Source of the DNA: Paenibacillus illinoisensis NBRC 15959 | GTDB taxonomy: Bacteria > Bacillota > Bacilli > Paenibacillales > Paenibacillaceae | DNA: 64,000 bases | NCBI RefSeq assembly: GCF_004000925.1 | Contig: NZ_BIME01000007.1 | Coordinates: 186,001 to 250,000 of the forward strand | Reading direction: 5' to 3' | Shown: in pieces, positions 7,385 through 15,573 of the stretch | Layout: every line of letters starts with the position of its first letter | Position numbering within the stretch: position 1 is the first letter of the stretch | Translations under genes and position numbers: made by a program | The notes under the pieces: model-generated | What the model saw: the letters and a program-made list of their open reading frames with translations, nothing else | The model's database searches: none | What the model was told of the DNA's origin: nothing

Positions 7385-8629
7385 TTGAAGCAGCAAGCGA
7401 GTAAGAAAAAGTTTAATAAGATGTATGCCATGCAGCTGGCGACAATCTTTATTGGTTTTATCGTGTTTGGCATATCGGAAAATATTAAAGGGCCGGCGAT
7501 TCCGCGCATTCAATTCGACTTCAATCTGGACGAGAAACAGCTCGGAACGTTGTTATCCCTGAACGCATTGGGGTATCTGATCGCTTGTTCGTTTACGGCC
7601 ATCCTTGTCCGGAAATGGGGCATCAAGGCGGTTAGCATTATCTCCTTTGCCTCCATGATTCTCTCGGGTGTGTTCATTTATTTATCCCATACATATCCGC
7701 TCTTTGCATCATCGTATTTCTTCATGTACATCGGTAACGGCATGTTGGAGATTGCGCTGGCGATTCTGGGTGCTCGGATCTTTGTGAAAAATACAGGCAT
7801 GATGATGAACCTGTCTCATTTCTTCTATGGTCTGAGTTCAACCGTAGCTCCGCTGCTGGCAACGGGCGTCATGTCACTGACGGTGTTTGGGCATGAACTG
7901 GACTGGCGCGGCATGTATCTGGCCATGTTGTCCCTCTGCCTACTGCCTATTATTGCGGCGATGCTTAGTACGTTTCCGGGTGATGATCTTCCGCATGAAG
8001 ACCGGGTTTCCCTAAAAATGCTGACACGTGATCCGGCCATCTGGATGATGGTGCTGATTCTTTCTTTTGGCGTGGTATCCGAACTGGCCGTGGGCGGCTG
8101 GCTTGTAAACTTCCTGGAAAAGGCGTATACATGGGACACCGTGAAGGCTTCGGGGATGCTGTCTGCATTTTTCCTTAGCTTCTCGCTCGGGCGTCTGCTG
8201 CTTGGTCCGCTTACGGACCGGATTGGTTTTGTACTTTCATTGATTGTTTTCTCGGCTTTCTCAGCTATCTGTACGTTCGCGGCCATCGCGGGCGGTGAGG
8301 GGCTGGCGTTCCTGTTTGCCGTGTCTGGTGCAGGTATTGCGATGATCTATCCAACCGTGATGGCATTTATTGCGAAAAGGTATCCAAACGGAAGCGACAC
8401 CGCCATTACGTTTGCCGTTACGTTGATGGGGGTCGGCAGCGTCATTGGTAACTATGCGATTGGCTGGGTTATTGAAGGCGTGAAGAACGCGTATGGTGCA
8501 GCTACTCCGTTGGGGCTGCTTCGCGGTCTGCAGGCGGGTTATGGGTTTATCGGTTTATGCGCTGTGATCTGTGCGGCGTCGGGCGTGGTGCTATTTGTAT
8601 ATCTGAAACGGAAGCAGGAACTGATTTAG
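7385..8629 (+). CDS. MFS transporter, probably for a sugar
   Basis: This 414-residue protein has about twelve hydrophobic helices with the MFS arrangement: two six-helix halves separated by a hydrophilic loop near residue 195 (DDLPHEDRVSLKML). The inter-helix LTDRIG motif appears in the second half. It resembles the FucP-like sugar/H+ symporter branch. The TTG at 7385 was chosen because AGGAGG lies eight bases upstream; the GTG at 7343 has no site. Its position directly after a ROK regulator suggests uptake of a sugar that also binds that regulator. The substrate is unknown. A terminator follows. Confidence 0.82.
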   Translation: MKQQASKKKFNKMYAMQLATIFIGFIVFGISENIKGPAIPRIQFDFNLDEKQLGTLLSLNALGYLIACSFTAILVRKWGIKAVSIISFASMILSGVFIYLSHTYPLFASSYFFMYIGNGMLEIALAILGARIFVKNTGMMMNLSHFFYGLSSTVAPLLATGVMSLTVFGHELDWRGMYLAMLSLCLLPIIAAMLSTFPGDDLPHEDRVSLKMLTRDPAIWMMVLILSFGVVSELAVGGWLVNFLEKAYTWDTVKASGMLSAFFLSFSLGRLLLGPLTDRIGFVLSLIVFSAFSAICTFAAIAGGEGLAFLFAVSGAGIAMIYPTVMAFIAKRYPNGSDTAITFAVTLMGVGSVIGNYAIGWVIEGVKNAYGAATPLGLLRGLQAGYGFIGLCAVICAASGVVLFVYLKRKQELI

Positions 8630-8667
8630 TAATTATTCTATTTAATTTAATTATGTGAGATGGCATA

Positions 8668-8706
8668 GGAATCCTCGATCGAGTTAACCGGGGGTTCTTT
8701 TATTTA
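8668..8706 (+). terminator. Rho-independent terminator after the MFS gene
   Basis: GAATCCTCG pairs with CGGGGGTTC, including G-U pairs, and is followed by TTTTATTTATT. Confidence 0.65.
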
Positions 8707-8803
8707 TTGAATCTGAAATACATGATGCTATTATTTTAGCTATCAGTAGACGGATAAAATTTTCATTTTACGGACGGATTCAATGTATCTTTGTATTGTT
8801 TCA

Positions 8804-8824
8804 TGTATATCATATGGATATACA
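8804..8824. promoter_or_regulatory. Palindrome in the mazEF promoter region
   Basis: TGTATATC and GATATACA form perfect 8-bp arms around a 5-bp centre, shortly before the GGGGGGAG site and the antitoxin gene. MazE/AbrB-type antitoxins usually autoregulate through such palindromes, so it is a likely autoregulatory site. Confidence 0.5.
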
Positions 8825-8882
8825 ATTGCAGGGGGGAGATGTATAATTGGAGCATCAGTCAAACGAAAGGCGTGATATTGCC

Positions 8883-9149
8883 ATGACTACAGCCACACTC
8901 AGCAAATGGGGAAATAGTAGTGCAATCCGTATCCCTAACCAATTGCTTAAGAAACTTAATTTAGAAGAGGGCGCGGAAATAGAAATTTTAGTAACGGCAG
9001 ATAATGAGCTGTTATTGCGTCCAGTATCTAAGGCAACTGAATCTAATGAGGAACTACGCTCCCATCTAAAATCGTTGCTCTCTAAAGTTAAAGATAATAA
9101 ACGACATGAAGAAATAGACTTTGGCACAGAAGGGAACGAGTTACTTTGA
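8883..9149 (+). CDS. mazE: MazE-type antitoxin (AbrB/SpoVT fold)
   Basis: This 88-residue protein begins with the AbrB/MazE swapped-hairpin domain (LSKWGNSSAIRIP, then LNLEEGAEIEI), which binds DNA. Its C-terminal half is an acidic, flexible toxin-binding tail. The conserved domain starts at the ATG at 8883, which has only a weak AAAGG site. A TTG at 8847 with a strong GGGGGGAG would add 12 residues and is a real alternative. The stop overlaps the start of the toxin gene by four bases, ensuring coupled synthesis. Confidence 0.88.
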   Translation: MTTATLSKWGNSSAIRIPNQLLKKLNLEEGAEIEILVTADNELLLRPVSKATESNEELRSHLKSLLSKVKDNKRHEEIDFGTEGNELL

Positions 9150-9481
9150 TCATTCCCAAACGAGGCGATCTGATATGGCTTGATTTCGATCCCCAAGCGG
9201 GTCATGAGCAAGCAGGGAGAAGGCCGGCTATTGTTTTATCTGAACATGAGTTTAATGAGGTAACGGGTTTTGCCGTGGTATGTCCCATAACGAGCCAAGT
9301 CAAAGATTACCCATTTGAAGTGAAGCTACCAGAAGCACTGCCAATTTCGGGTGTTGTTTTGACGGATCAGTTGAAGAGTCTTGATGTACGACAACGACGT
9401 ATTCAAATTGTAAGCCATGTTGAGTCGGAATCCGAATTCATGAAATCAGTTCTACGGAATGTTCGTTCTATATTGGCATAA
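9146..9481 (+). CDS. mazF: MazF-type mRNA interferase toxin
   Basis: This 111-residue member of the PemK/MazF family cleaves RNA at specific sequences unless bound by its antitoxin. The N-terminal RGDLIWLDFDPQAGHEQAGRR contains the catalytic arginine, and ITSQ and VLTDQLKSLD match later conserved strands. It starts at a TTG whose last two bases belong to the antitoxin stop codon (TTGA overlap), giving translational coupling. Length is normal and no inactivating change is seen. A terminator lies 25 bases downstream, so the pair forms a closed module. Confidence 0.93.
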   Translation: MIIPKRGDLIWLDFDPQAGHEQAGRRPAIVLSEHEFNEVTGFAVVCPITSQVKDYPFEVKLPEALPISGVVLTDQLKSLDVRQRRIQIVSHVESESEFMKSVLRNVRSILA

Positions 9482-9505
9482 TATAAGAATAATGATTCTA
9501 TTCTT

Positions 9506-9540
9506 AAATCCACGTCTATCTCAATGACGTGGATTTTTTT
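9506..9540 (+). terminator. Rho-independent terminator after mazF
   Basis: AAATCCACGT pairs with ACGTGGATTT and is followed by a run of seven T. Confidence 0.85.
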
Positions 9541-9737
9541 GATTAGTATACTGGAATTCTCCTAGTGAAAAGATAGATTTTTAATCCTCTGAAAATGTTT
9601 CCCATTTATAGTATGATCATACTATCGATAGCTTATGCAAACACGTACTCTATCATCTCTGTGGCTATCGGATATATTCGGGTCATCACGAACGAGTACG
9701 TAGACCACCCTATACATAAAGCAAAGGGGATAGAGAC

Positions 9738-12700
9738 ATGGCAGTAACCTCAAATCTAGAACAGATCCGCATTATTGAATACGATCACTCCTACGCTGCC
9801 GCACTCGCAGACATGTGGAACCGCAGCAATGAAAGCTGGGGAGGAGGGACGAACCAGAGAACAGAGGATACCGTGCGCCGAGAGTTGGAGAGTTCGTCCA
9901 ATCTGCATGTGTTTCTCGCGGTTCATGAGCATGAAGTGGTTGGCTTTTGCAGCTTTGCCCACTATCGTTTCGATGAAGGTGCGCTGTATGTACCGTTATT
10001 GAACGTGCGCCCCGATTATCATGGCCATAAGGTCGGCCGCAACCTGATCCTGAACGCCGTTCGCAAAACGGTGGAAGCGGGGTGGCCCCGCCTCGATCTG
10101 TTCACGTGGGCTGGCAATACCAAGGCTGTGCCGATGTACAAGAAGTGCGGTTTCTTCTGGGAGAAAAAAGAGGACAATGTGCACCTGATGAACTTCATCC
10201 CGACCGTCTTGCAGACCGAAGCGCTCGCTCCATACTTCGAGGTGTTGGATTGGTATACGGATAGTACGCGTGAACTCGTCATTGAGCCGGATGGCCGGCG
10301 GGAGCGAGGCTTTGATTTCTTTGATTACACTTGGAAAAAGGGAGACATCTCCTTGCGAGCCGAGTTCGAGAAGTCCGGTCGCGGCTTGACCGCACTCGAT
10401 ACGCCAGATTACGTAATCTCCACAGAGATGGATGACCATGATCTGGTGTTTGGTTCCACATACAAGGTTCGCTACCGAATCAAGAACTGCTCAGCATCTG
10501 AGCAGACGTTTGAGATCAAGGGGCAGGACAACAAAAATATTCGCTTTGCTCTGGACACCGCAAGAGAAGTGGCTCCGGGGGAGGCAACCGTTGTGGAAGG
10601 CGAGTTCCATTTGGACCCGGTCACAGAGGAACAGAACCTGATGAAGACCCACCCTGTTGTTGCCAGCACATGGCTGATTGGTGGCAGGAAAGCGGAGTTC
10701 CGCATAGGCGTTGCACCGAAGTTTCCAGCCAAGCTGAACATGGTTTTGCCCGTGAAGGAACTGTACACGGGTGTCCCGGCAGAGCTGGTTCTGAACGTGG
10801 AGAACAATTATGATGCCGAGGCCGAGTTTGCTTTTGACCTGCCTGAGGATGAATTCCTGGAATGGACAGAACCTTCGGTACGCATCACCGTTCCTGCGAA
10901 GGGTAAAGCTTCGATACCTGTATCCTTTATCCTGCGCTCGTATGGACTTTATTCGAGGAAGGTGGAAGTGACAGCTGTTCCGGCAGGTCACCAGCCAGTC
11001 GTTTTCACAAGTAAACTCTCCGTCCTCATGAAGGGAACCCAAGGGCGTTATGGCGGAGAGCATGGGGATCAATGGGTAGCTGTGAATGGCGCATTCTCCC
11101 TTCATATGAGCAGACAGGATAATACGATGTGGATCGAATATCCGGGCTCTCACCATACGTTCTGGTGGACCTATCCGAAGCTGGGTAAGCCGTTTGCAGA
11201 GGAGTTTTCCAAGAAACAAGCCAAAGAAGTCAACATCTACCCCGAAGGGGACAGTCAGGTTTTTGAAGCTCTTTATGAATCGGAGGACTTTCCTGGGTTG
11301 CAGATCAAGTCTGTGGTCCATTTGTTTGCCAGCGGCATTGCGGAATTCAACCACGTAATAATCAATACGCGCAGTACAGAGTTGGAAGATAATATGAGTT
11401 TGATGACCAACTTCGGATTCTTCGGGAATCGGCTAATTCTGCCTTATCAAGGTCGGTATGTGGACATGGGTGATACTTACTCCAGTGATCCGGGCCATTG
11501 GGATAGTGCCCAAATTACGGAGAACTGGCTTTTCTGCAAGGAAGCGTACGGAGCATGTGGTATCTATTGGGACCCTTCGTTGAAGCTGCTTCGTCCTGAA
11601 TATACACTGGGGCTGGAGCATGAGCTTGGCCGTATGCCTGCAGGGGCCGTTGTACAGACCAAGAAGACTGTATTTGCGTTGAACACTTTCGTGAAGTGGC
11701 AGGATTTCCGTTCTTTTGCACGTAAAGAGCGCGATCGGATTGTACCTGTGCTGGATGACCATCTCGAACTGGCTCTGGGCGGTGGTAATCCATTTGAGGG
11801 AGGAAAGCTGCAGGCCGAATGGATGGAGCGAAAAATGATACCACTAGCCGGAAATCTGGAGCTGTATGCGCAGAACGGCAGTGCATCGGAGTTTAAAGTT
11901 GCAGATATGCAATTAAACCGGGAACAGGACCTTCGCTCTGTACACTTGGAGTTCTCCCCTGAGGAAACCGTGGCAAAGGAAAACAGTGAAAATGGCTGGA
12001 AGATTCGGGCTGTATATCGCGGAGAGGATCGGATTCAGGAACGGACCGCTCTCTGGTTTCCGAAGACGCAATCTGCCGTTAACTGTGTAATTGAAGAAGG
12101 GCAGGCAGGTCCGGTGTACAGGGTGAGCAATGGAGTTCTCTCAATAGCAGCAGCACCCGGGTTTGGGAGTGTCGTGCATTCCCTGAAGTATCAGGGTGAG
12201 GAATGGCTGGACAGTTCGTATCCGGAAGCTGCCCCACGTTCCTGGTGGAATCCATGGTACGGCGGGCTTGGTGTGGGAATCCCGGGTATGAATGGTTTTA
12301 GCCGTCAGCAGGAGCATAGAAGTACAGAATGGACGGAGCAGAAGGATGATCACGGAAACGTCTGGACAGGAATCTGCATGACGACCCGGATCGAGAAGCA
12401 GGAAGCGAATCGGGGAATCACAGTACAACAGCGTTACCTCATGCTGCCTGGCGTGCCAGTTCTCTGCTCGCTGCATTCGGTGACGAACGAAACCGGATTG
12501 ATGCTGGCGGACTACTCGCTTACGGAAGATCATTTCTTCAGGCCTTCACCCATCTTTGCCGAAGGTTGGGTGGAACATCCCGAACAAGGACGGTTCTCCT
12601 TGGGGAAGGTGGATGCGGGTCTTCAATTGAAGGGACTCTTGCGAGTAGGTGCAGTTTCACGTAAAAACATGCTGCATGCCGTGGATGCCTATCCCAACCA

Positions 12701-12908
12701 TAATCCGTCGGTATATGTGAATAACCAGGTACTCAGCCACAATGTGCATCAACATCTGCCGGTATCCAATGGGGAAACTGCCTGGATGAAACCAACTTAT
12801 CTGGTCTTAGGGCAGATTCCTCTGAATGCGGAAGATGTCCGCAGCCTGTTGAAGCTATCCTTTAGGAACACAACTGTTGAAAAGGAGAGCACTCATGCCG
12901 ATCATTGA
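9738..12908 (+). CDS. GNAT acetyltransferase fused to a very large beta-rich carbohydrate-type region
   Basis: This 1056-residue protein has two parts. Residues 1-160 are a GNAT N-acetyltransferase (IIEYDHSYAAALADMWN, LLNVRPDYHGHKVGRNLI as the acetyl-CoA loop, PMYKKCGFFW). The rest contains Ig-like beta segments (TYKVRYRIKN, VELVLNVENN-like strands) and Trp/Tyr-rich regions resembling galactose-mutarotase/glycosidase supersandwich folds (YPGSHHTFWW, RSWWNPWYGGLG). No signal peptide is present, so it is cytoplasmic. AAAGGGGATAGAG precedes the ATG. The last 14 bases overlap the following amidohydrolase gene, suggesting one pathway. I know of no characterised protein with this architecture. A role in modifying or cleaving an acylated or amino sugar is a guess from the parts. 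Confidence 0.75.
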   Translation: MAVTSNLEQIRIIEYDHSYAAALADMWNRSNESWGGGTNQRTEDTVRRELESSSNLHVFLAVHEHEVVGFCSFAHYRFDEGALYVPLLNVRPDYHGHKVGRNLILNAVRKTVEAGWPRLDLFTWAGNTKAVPMYKKCGFFWEKKEDNVHLMNFIPTVLQTEALAPYFEVLDWYTDSTRELVIEPDGRRERGFDFFDYTWKKGDISLRAEFEKSGRGLTALDTPDYVISTEMDDHDLVFGSTYKVRYRIKNCSASEQTFEIKGQDNKNIRFALDTAREVAPGEATVVEGEFHLDPVTEEQNLMKTHPVVASTWLIGGRKAEFRIGVAPKFPAKLNMVLPVKELYTGVPAELVLNVENNYDAEAEFAFDLPEDEFLEWTEPSVRITVPAKGKASIPVSFILRSYGLYSRKVEVTAVPAGHQPVVFTSKLSVLMKGTQGRYGGEHGDQWVAVNGAFSLHMSRQDNTMWIEYPGSHHTFWWTYPKLGKPFAEEFSKKQAKEVNIYPEGDSQVFEALYESEDFPGLQIKSVVHLFASGIAEFNHVIINTRSTELEDNMSLMTNFGFFGNRLILPYQGRYVDMGDTYSSDPGHWDSAQITENWLFCKEAYGACGIYWDPSLKLLRPEYTLGLEHELGRMPAGAVVQTKKTVFALNTFVKWQDFRSFARKERDRIVPVLDDHLELALGGGNPFEGGKLQAEWMERKMIPLAGNLELYAQNGSASEFKVADMQLNREQDLRSVHLEFSPEETVAKENSENGWKIRAVYRGEDRIQERTALWFPKTQSAVNCVIEEGQAGPVYRVSNGVLSIAAAPGFGSVVHSLKYQGEEWLDSSYPEAAPRSWWNPWYGGLGVGIPGMNGFSRQQEHRSTEWTEQKDDHGNVWTGICMTTRIEKQEANRGITVQQRYLMLPGVPVLCSLHSVTNETGLMLADYSLTEDHFFRPSPIFAEGWVEHPEQGRFSLGKVDAGLQLKGLLRVGAVSRKNMLHAVDAYPNHNPSVYVNNQVLSHNVHQHLPVSNGETAWMKPTYLVLGQIPLNAEDVRSLLKLSFRNTTVEKESTHADH

Positions 12909-13773
12909 TATTCACATTCATCTGTCTGACATTGACAGCTTCCATCGAACGGCGATCGATCTGTCCCAAGTCGATTACTCTGCCGCCGGTCTTAAGGCGG
13001 AGTTTGACAAAAACGATGTCATTCTCGGTATTGGCATGGGAGTAACCGAGCAGACCAAGGGAGCCTTTCCGGACTCCAGTTCACCGAACCCGATGGGACT
13101 TGATCTGGAAGAAACGGTCCCGCCCTTTCTGATGGAGTGCGTCGGTGTCAATCCCAACCGGCTTGGCGGTGAACACGCGCAGGAAGAACTGGACCGCATT
13201 GAAGCAAGGCTGCAGGCTCCTGAGGTAGCGGGTATCAAGCTGTACGCGGGGTACTATCATTACTATGTCCATGACAAGATTTATACCCCGATCTATGAGC
13301 TGGCAGCCAAGTACAATATACCCGTCGTAATTCATACAGGGGACACCTATTCCATGAATGGATTGCTGAAGTATGCCCATCCCCTGACTGTGGATGAGCT
13401 AGCTTATCAACAGCGGGGAGTGAACTTCATGATCTGTCATTTGGGTGATCCCTGGGTGATGGATGCCGCCGAAGTGGTGGCGAAGAATCCTAACGTATAT
13501 GCCGATTTGTCCGGCCTTGTGGTGGGTGATCGTCCCCATTTTGAACGATTCATGAATGAACCGCTGTTCATGGACCATTTCCGCCGGGCGCTGGTATATT
13601 CCGATCACTACGAGAAAATGCTCTTCGGAACCGACTGGCCGCTTGCGCCGATCGATCTGTATGCCGAATTCATCCGCAGACTTGTGCCGGAGCAGCATCA
13701 TGACAAGGTGTTCTACGAGAATGCATTCCGTTTATTTCCGCGCATAGAGCAGCGAATTGCACAGCTGGGTTAA
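12895..13773 (+). CDS. Amidohydrolase family TIM-barrel metal-dependent hydrolase
   Basis: This 292-residue protein belongs to the amidohydrolase-2 type. It has the IDIHIHL metal motif at the N-terminus, IPVVIHTGD, a later MICHLGDPW histidine, NVYADLSG, and the aspartate motif LLFGTDWPLAP near residue 250. Members hydrolyse or decarboxylate cyclic and aromatic carboxylates and lactones. The exact substrate is unknown. The ATG at 12895 has AAAAGGAGAG upstream and sits inside the end of the GNAT-fusion gene. A strong terminator 75 bases after the stop closes this two-gene operon. A second enzyme of the same superfamily is encoded at 18493. Confidence 0.87.
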   Translation: MPIIDIHIHLSDIDSFHRTAIDLSQVDYSAAGLKAEFDKNDVILGIGMGVTEQTKGAFPDSSSPNPMGLDLEETVPPFLMECVGVNPNRLGGEHAQEELDRIEARLQAPEVAGIKLYAGYYHYYVHDKIYTPIYELAAKYNIPVVIHTGDTYSMNGLLKYAHPLTVDELAYQQRGVNFMICHLGDPWVMDAAEVVAKNPNVYADLSGLVVGDRPHFERFMNEPLFMDHFRRALVYSDHYEKMLFGTDWPLAPIDLYAEFIRRLVPEQHHDKVFYENAFRLFPRIEQRIAQLG

Positions 13774-13847
13774 GAAGAAAGGTTACTAATAAGATGGTAA
13801 ACACTGTCGATACGACGTTTGCGTTCACTATGAGTCAATGATCACAG

Positions 13848-13883
13848 AAAAGCTCCCGCCACATGTATGGCAGGAGCTTTTTT
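13848..13883 (+). terminator. Rho-independent terminator closing the GNAT/amidohydrolase operon
   Basis: AAAAGCTCC(C)GCCA pairs with TGGC(A)GGAGCTTTTTT, with a short loop and a T-run. Confidence 0.85.
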
Positions 13884-14083
13884 GAACGCAAGAAGCATTG
13901 TTAACGTTATCCAAGCGCCTTGGATATTCCCAGTAATTCTACGAGCTTCTGCTTGAAGCAGGGAAGAGAACGGATCAGACTGGAAGAAACAATTTCCGTG
14001 GCAACTCGACTATGTGGTGCCGACTGGCAATATCGGACAGATTCCAGTCAGGCTAGCAGAAAATCTTATTATAGAACAAACGG
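13884..14083. other. Gene-free stretch with a possible decayed coding fragment
   Basis: Between two terminators no complete gene with a ribosome binding site is present. In the + frame at about 13957-14061 the translation contains LDYVVPTGNIGQI, resembling the VVPTGNFG motif of threonine synthase. It is preceded by a stop codon and lacks a start. It may be a relic or a coincidence. Confidence 0.3.
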
Positions 14084-14122
14084 AGCCCCTTTCATTTTAG
14101 AGAGAAAAAGAGGGGCTTTTCT
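14084..14122 (+). terminator. Hairpin with T-run between convergent units
   Basis: AGCCCCT pairs with AGGGGCT across an A-rich loop, followed by TTTTCTGTTG. It may serve the minus-strand membrane-protein genes in reverse, but the T-run favours the + strand. Confidence 0.5.
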
Positions 14123-14159
14123 GTTGCAGGAAAAATCTAGTTGCGTTATCAGATTTCAT

Positions 14160-14576
14160 TTACATACGAGCCTTTTTGGCAGGAATTCGAATGGCCGATG
14201 GCTCTTCCTTGGGACGTTTTAAATACTCTTTGCTCGGCTTATGCAGCAGAAGGAACGGGATGGAACATAGATATAACGTTTGACCCCAGGTGGGAGGCAG
14301 GGCTATGCCCAGCAGTAACGCCAAAATCAGCGCAAATATGGTTCTGGTGTACCTACGTTGGGTGATGCAAACCACGATCCAGATCGCGGGAAGGCCAAGC
14401 AAAATAAACCGGGTAATGGCATCCGCTAGTACAACAGGAGCGTTATCCAGTGTGCCGCTGAGAAACAAGGAGATTGCTTTCAAAAGGGAGTACCCCTCAT
14501 AGACAACTTTGAGGCAGAGTAGAGAGTAAAAGGCATTAAACCATTTTGGCATTTTCATTCTATTCACAGACTCCAT
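14160..14576 (-). CDS. Small multi-pass membrane protein, second copy of a tandem pair
   Basis: This protein of about 138 residues has four predicted membrane helices (around AFYSLLCLKVVYEGY, LADAITRFILLGLPAIWIVV, TIFALILALLLGIALPP, LYLCSIPFLLLHKP). It ends with the cytoplasmic LLLHKPSKEYLKR motif shared with its upstream neighbour. I do not recognise a named family. The ATG at 14576 lies 13 bases after the neighbour's stop; the ATG at 14558 is a possible later start, and neither has a strong ribosome binding site. Translation probably depends on the upstream gene. The pair is a tandem duplication, judged from the shared helix pattern and C-terminal motif. Confidence 0.65.
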   Translation of the reverse strand: MESVNRMKMPKWFNAFYSLLCLKVVYEGYSLLKAISLFLSGTLDNAPVVLADAITRFILLGLPAIWIVVCITQRRYTRTIFALILALLLGIALPPTWGQTLYLCSIPFLLLHKPSKEYLKRPKEEPSAIRIPAKKARM

Positions 14577-14589
14577 TCTAGAACTAAAT

Positions 14590-15012
14590 CTATACTTGCA
14601 AATCCCGCTTGGAATACTGCCGCACTTGAGCCTCCTGCTTGAGATACATCTTGCTCGGTTTGTGGAGCAGGAGTACAAGCAGCATGAACAAATGCAGAAC
14701 GACTAGAAAATTCTGAAGCAATCCGGCAGTGAACAAAAAGGTAAGACTCATAAAGGTCATGGTCAGTTTATATCTTCTTTTTGCAATGAATATCATGGTC
14801 AGAATCGGGGGTCCCAGGATCAGCAGAATACGAACTCCTGCATTCGTGAAGTAAGCGACCTGATCAGATAGCGGAAACGCGGCGTAATCTGCACTATGCA
14901 GCAGGATGTCGTACATTAAAAAGCCCATGGAAATCCCGATGTAGATCGTCTGCACCCCAAGCAGCGCGCGTATGACGTTTAATAATGTGGGCATCTTCGT
15001 ATTCAATTTCAT
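14590..15012 (-). CDS. Small multi-pass membrane protein, first copy of a tandem pair
   Basis: This 140-residue protein has four hydrophobic helices (LLNVIRALLGVQTIYIGIS, AGVRILLILGPPILTMIFI, LTMTFMSLTFLFTAGLL, VVLHLFMLLVLLLHKP) and a basic tail. The LLLHKPSKMYLKQ ending matches LLLHKPSKEYLKR of the next gene, and RRYKLTM matches RRYTRTI. The ATG at 15012 has GGGAG a few bases upstream. It is the first gene of a two-gene unit on the minus strand. Function is unknown; topology suggests an integral cytoplasmic-membrane protein. Confidence 0.75.
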   Translation of the reverse strand: MKLNTKMPTLLNVIRALLGVQTIYIGISMGFLMYDILLHSADYAAFPLSDQVAYFTNAGVRILLILGPPILTMIFIAKRRYKLTMTFMSLTFLFTAGLLQNFLVVLHLFMLLVLLLHKPSKMYLKQEAQVRQYSKRDLQV

Positions 15013-15200
15013 TTCTCTCCCTAATGAATATGTAGTTCTTTAATTATACGTAAGTGATGTCATATTTTGTATTAAACCAAAGTCTATATTTGTTAATCGG
15101 TTGCCGTCTCCTTTGTCCTAGAAAGATTCTGGGGAAAGGGCGTCAGAGGTACTGCACGAATATGAAAACATCATTGCAAATGTTCTATATCACTGGACAA

Positions 15201-15401
15201 TGTACAGATATGCAGACGATTGAACATGTCGGACAGAACAACCGCAGCGCACAAGAGGAAGTATCAGCTTCAGTTGAGGAAGTGACCGCAACGATGCAGG
15301 AGCAAGCGGGGATGACAGAGCATTTGGCAGAGATGGTACAGACCATTGATACATTGACCAAACGGCTTGCAGCGGAAGCGGCGAAGTTTAAAACGAAATG
15401 A
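15201..15401 (+). pseudogene. Remnant of a methyl-accepting chemotaxis protein C-terminus
   Basis: The + frame reads NRSAQEEVSASVEEVTATMQ and ends in LAAEAAKFKTK. This is the pattern of the membrane-distal heptads and extreme C-terminus of Bacillota chemoreceptors (SASVEE-T-M, FK ending). The sensory domain, membrane helices and signalling hairpin tip are absent, and upstream residues in this frame look non-coding. It is best read as a decayed or partly deleted chemoreceptor gene. About 65 residues are preserved without a stop. Confidence 0.55.
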
Positions 15402-15514
15402 CCCGATGAATTAACAATGAAGTAACCAAAATAAACTAAATAAAATGAAATAACCTATCTGCTTTAAGCAAGTATCACAAGAATCATTTTTTGATATTAA
15501 AAGTGTTCATGAAG

Positions 15515-15569
15515 AAGACGTGCAAGGACGCCAATCGATAAGGATTGATGATGTCCCTGCATGTCTTTT
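15515..15569. terminator. Large hairpin downstream of the flavoprotein oxidase gene
   Basis: AAGACGTGCAAGGAC pairs with GTCCCTGCATGTCTT at 13 of 15 positions, with an inner AATC/GATT hairpin. It lies just beyond the stop of the minus-strand oxidase and probably ends that transcript. Confidence 0.6.
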
Positions 15570-15573
15570 GAAT

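Noticed and set aside
9591..9604. CcpA cre-like sequence TGAAAATGTTTCCC
   Set aside because: The central CG is missing and the right half is imperfect; too weak to call.
10491..11354. Long minus-strand open frame inside the GNAT-fusion gene
   Set aside because: It is a shadow of a well-supported + gene. It has no ribosome binding site and a low-complexity, arginine/histidine-rich translation.
13920..14222. 100-residue + frame in the gap after the amidohydrolase
   Set aside because: No ribosome binding site, it runs through a terminator hairpin, and the composition is unlike its neighbours.
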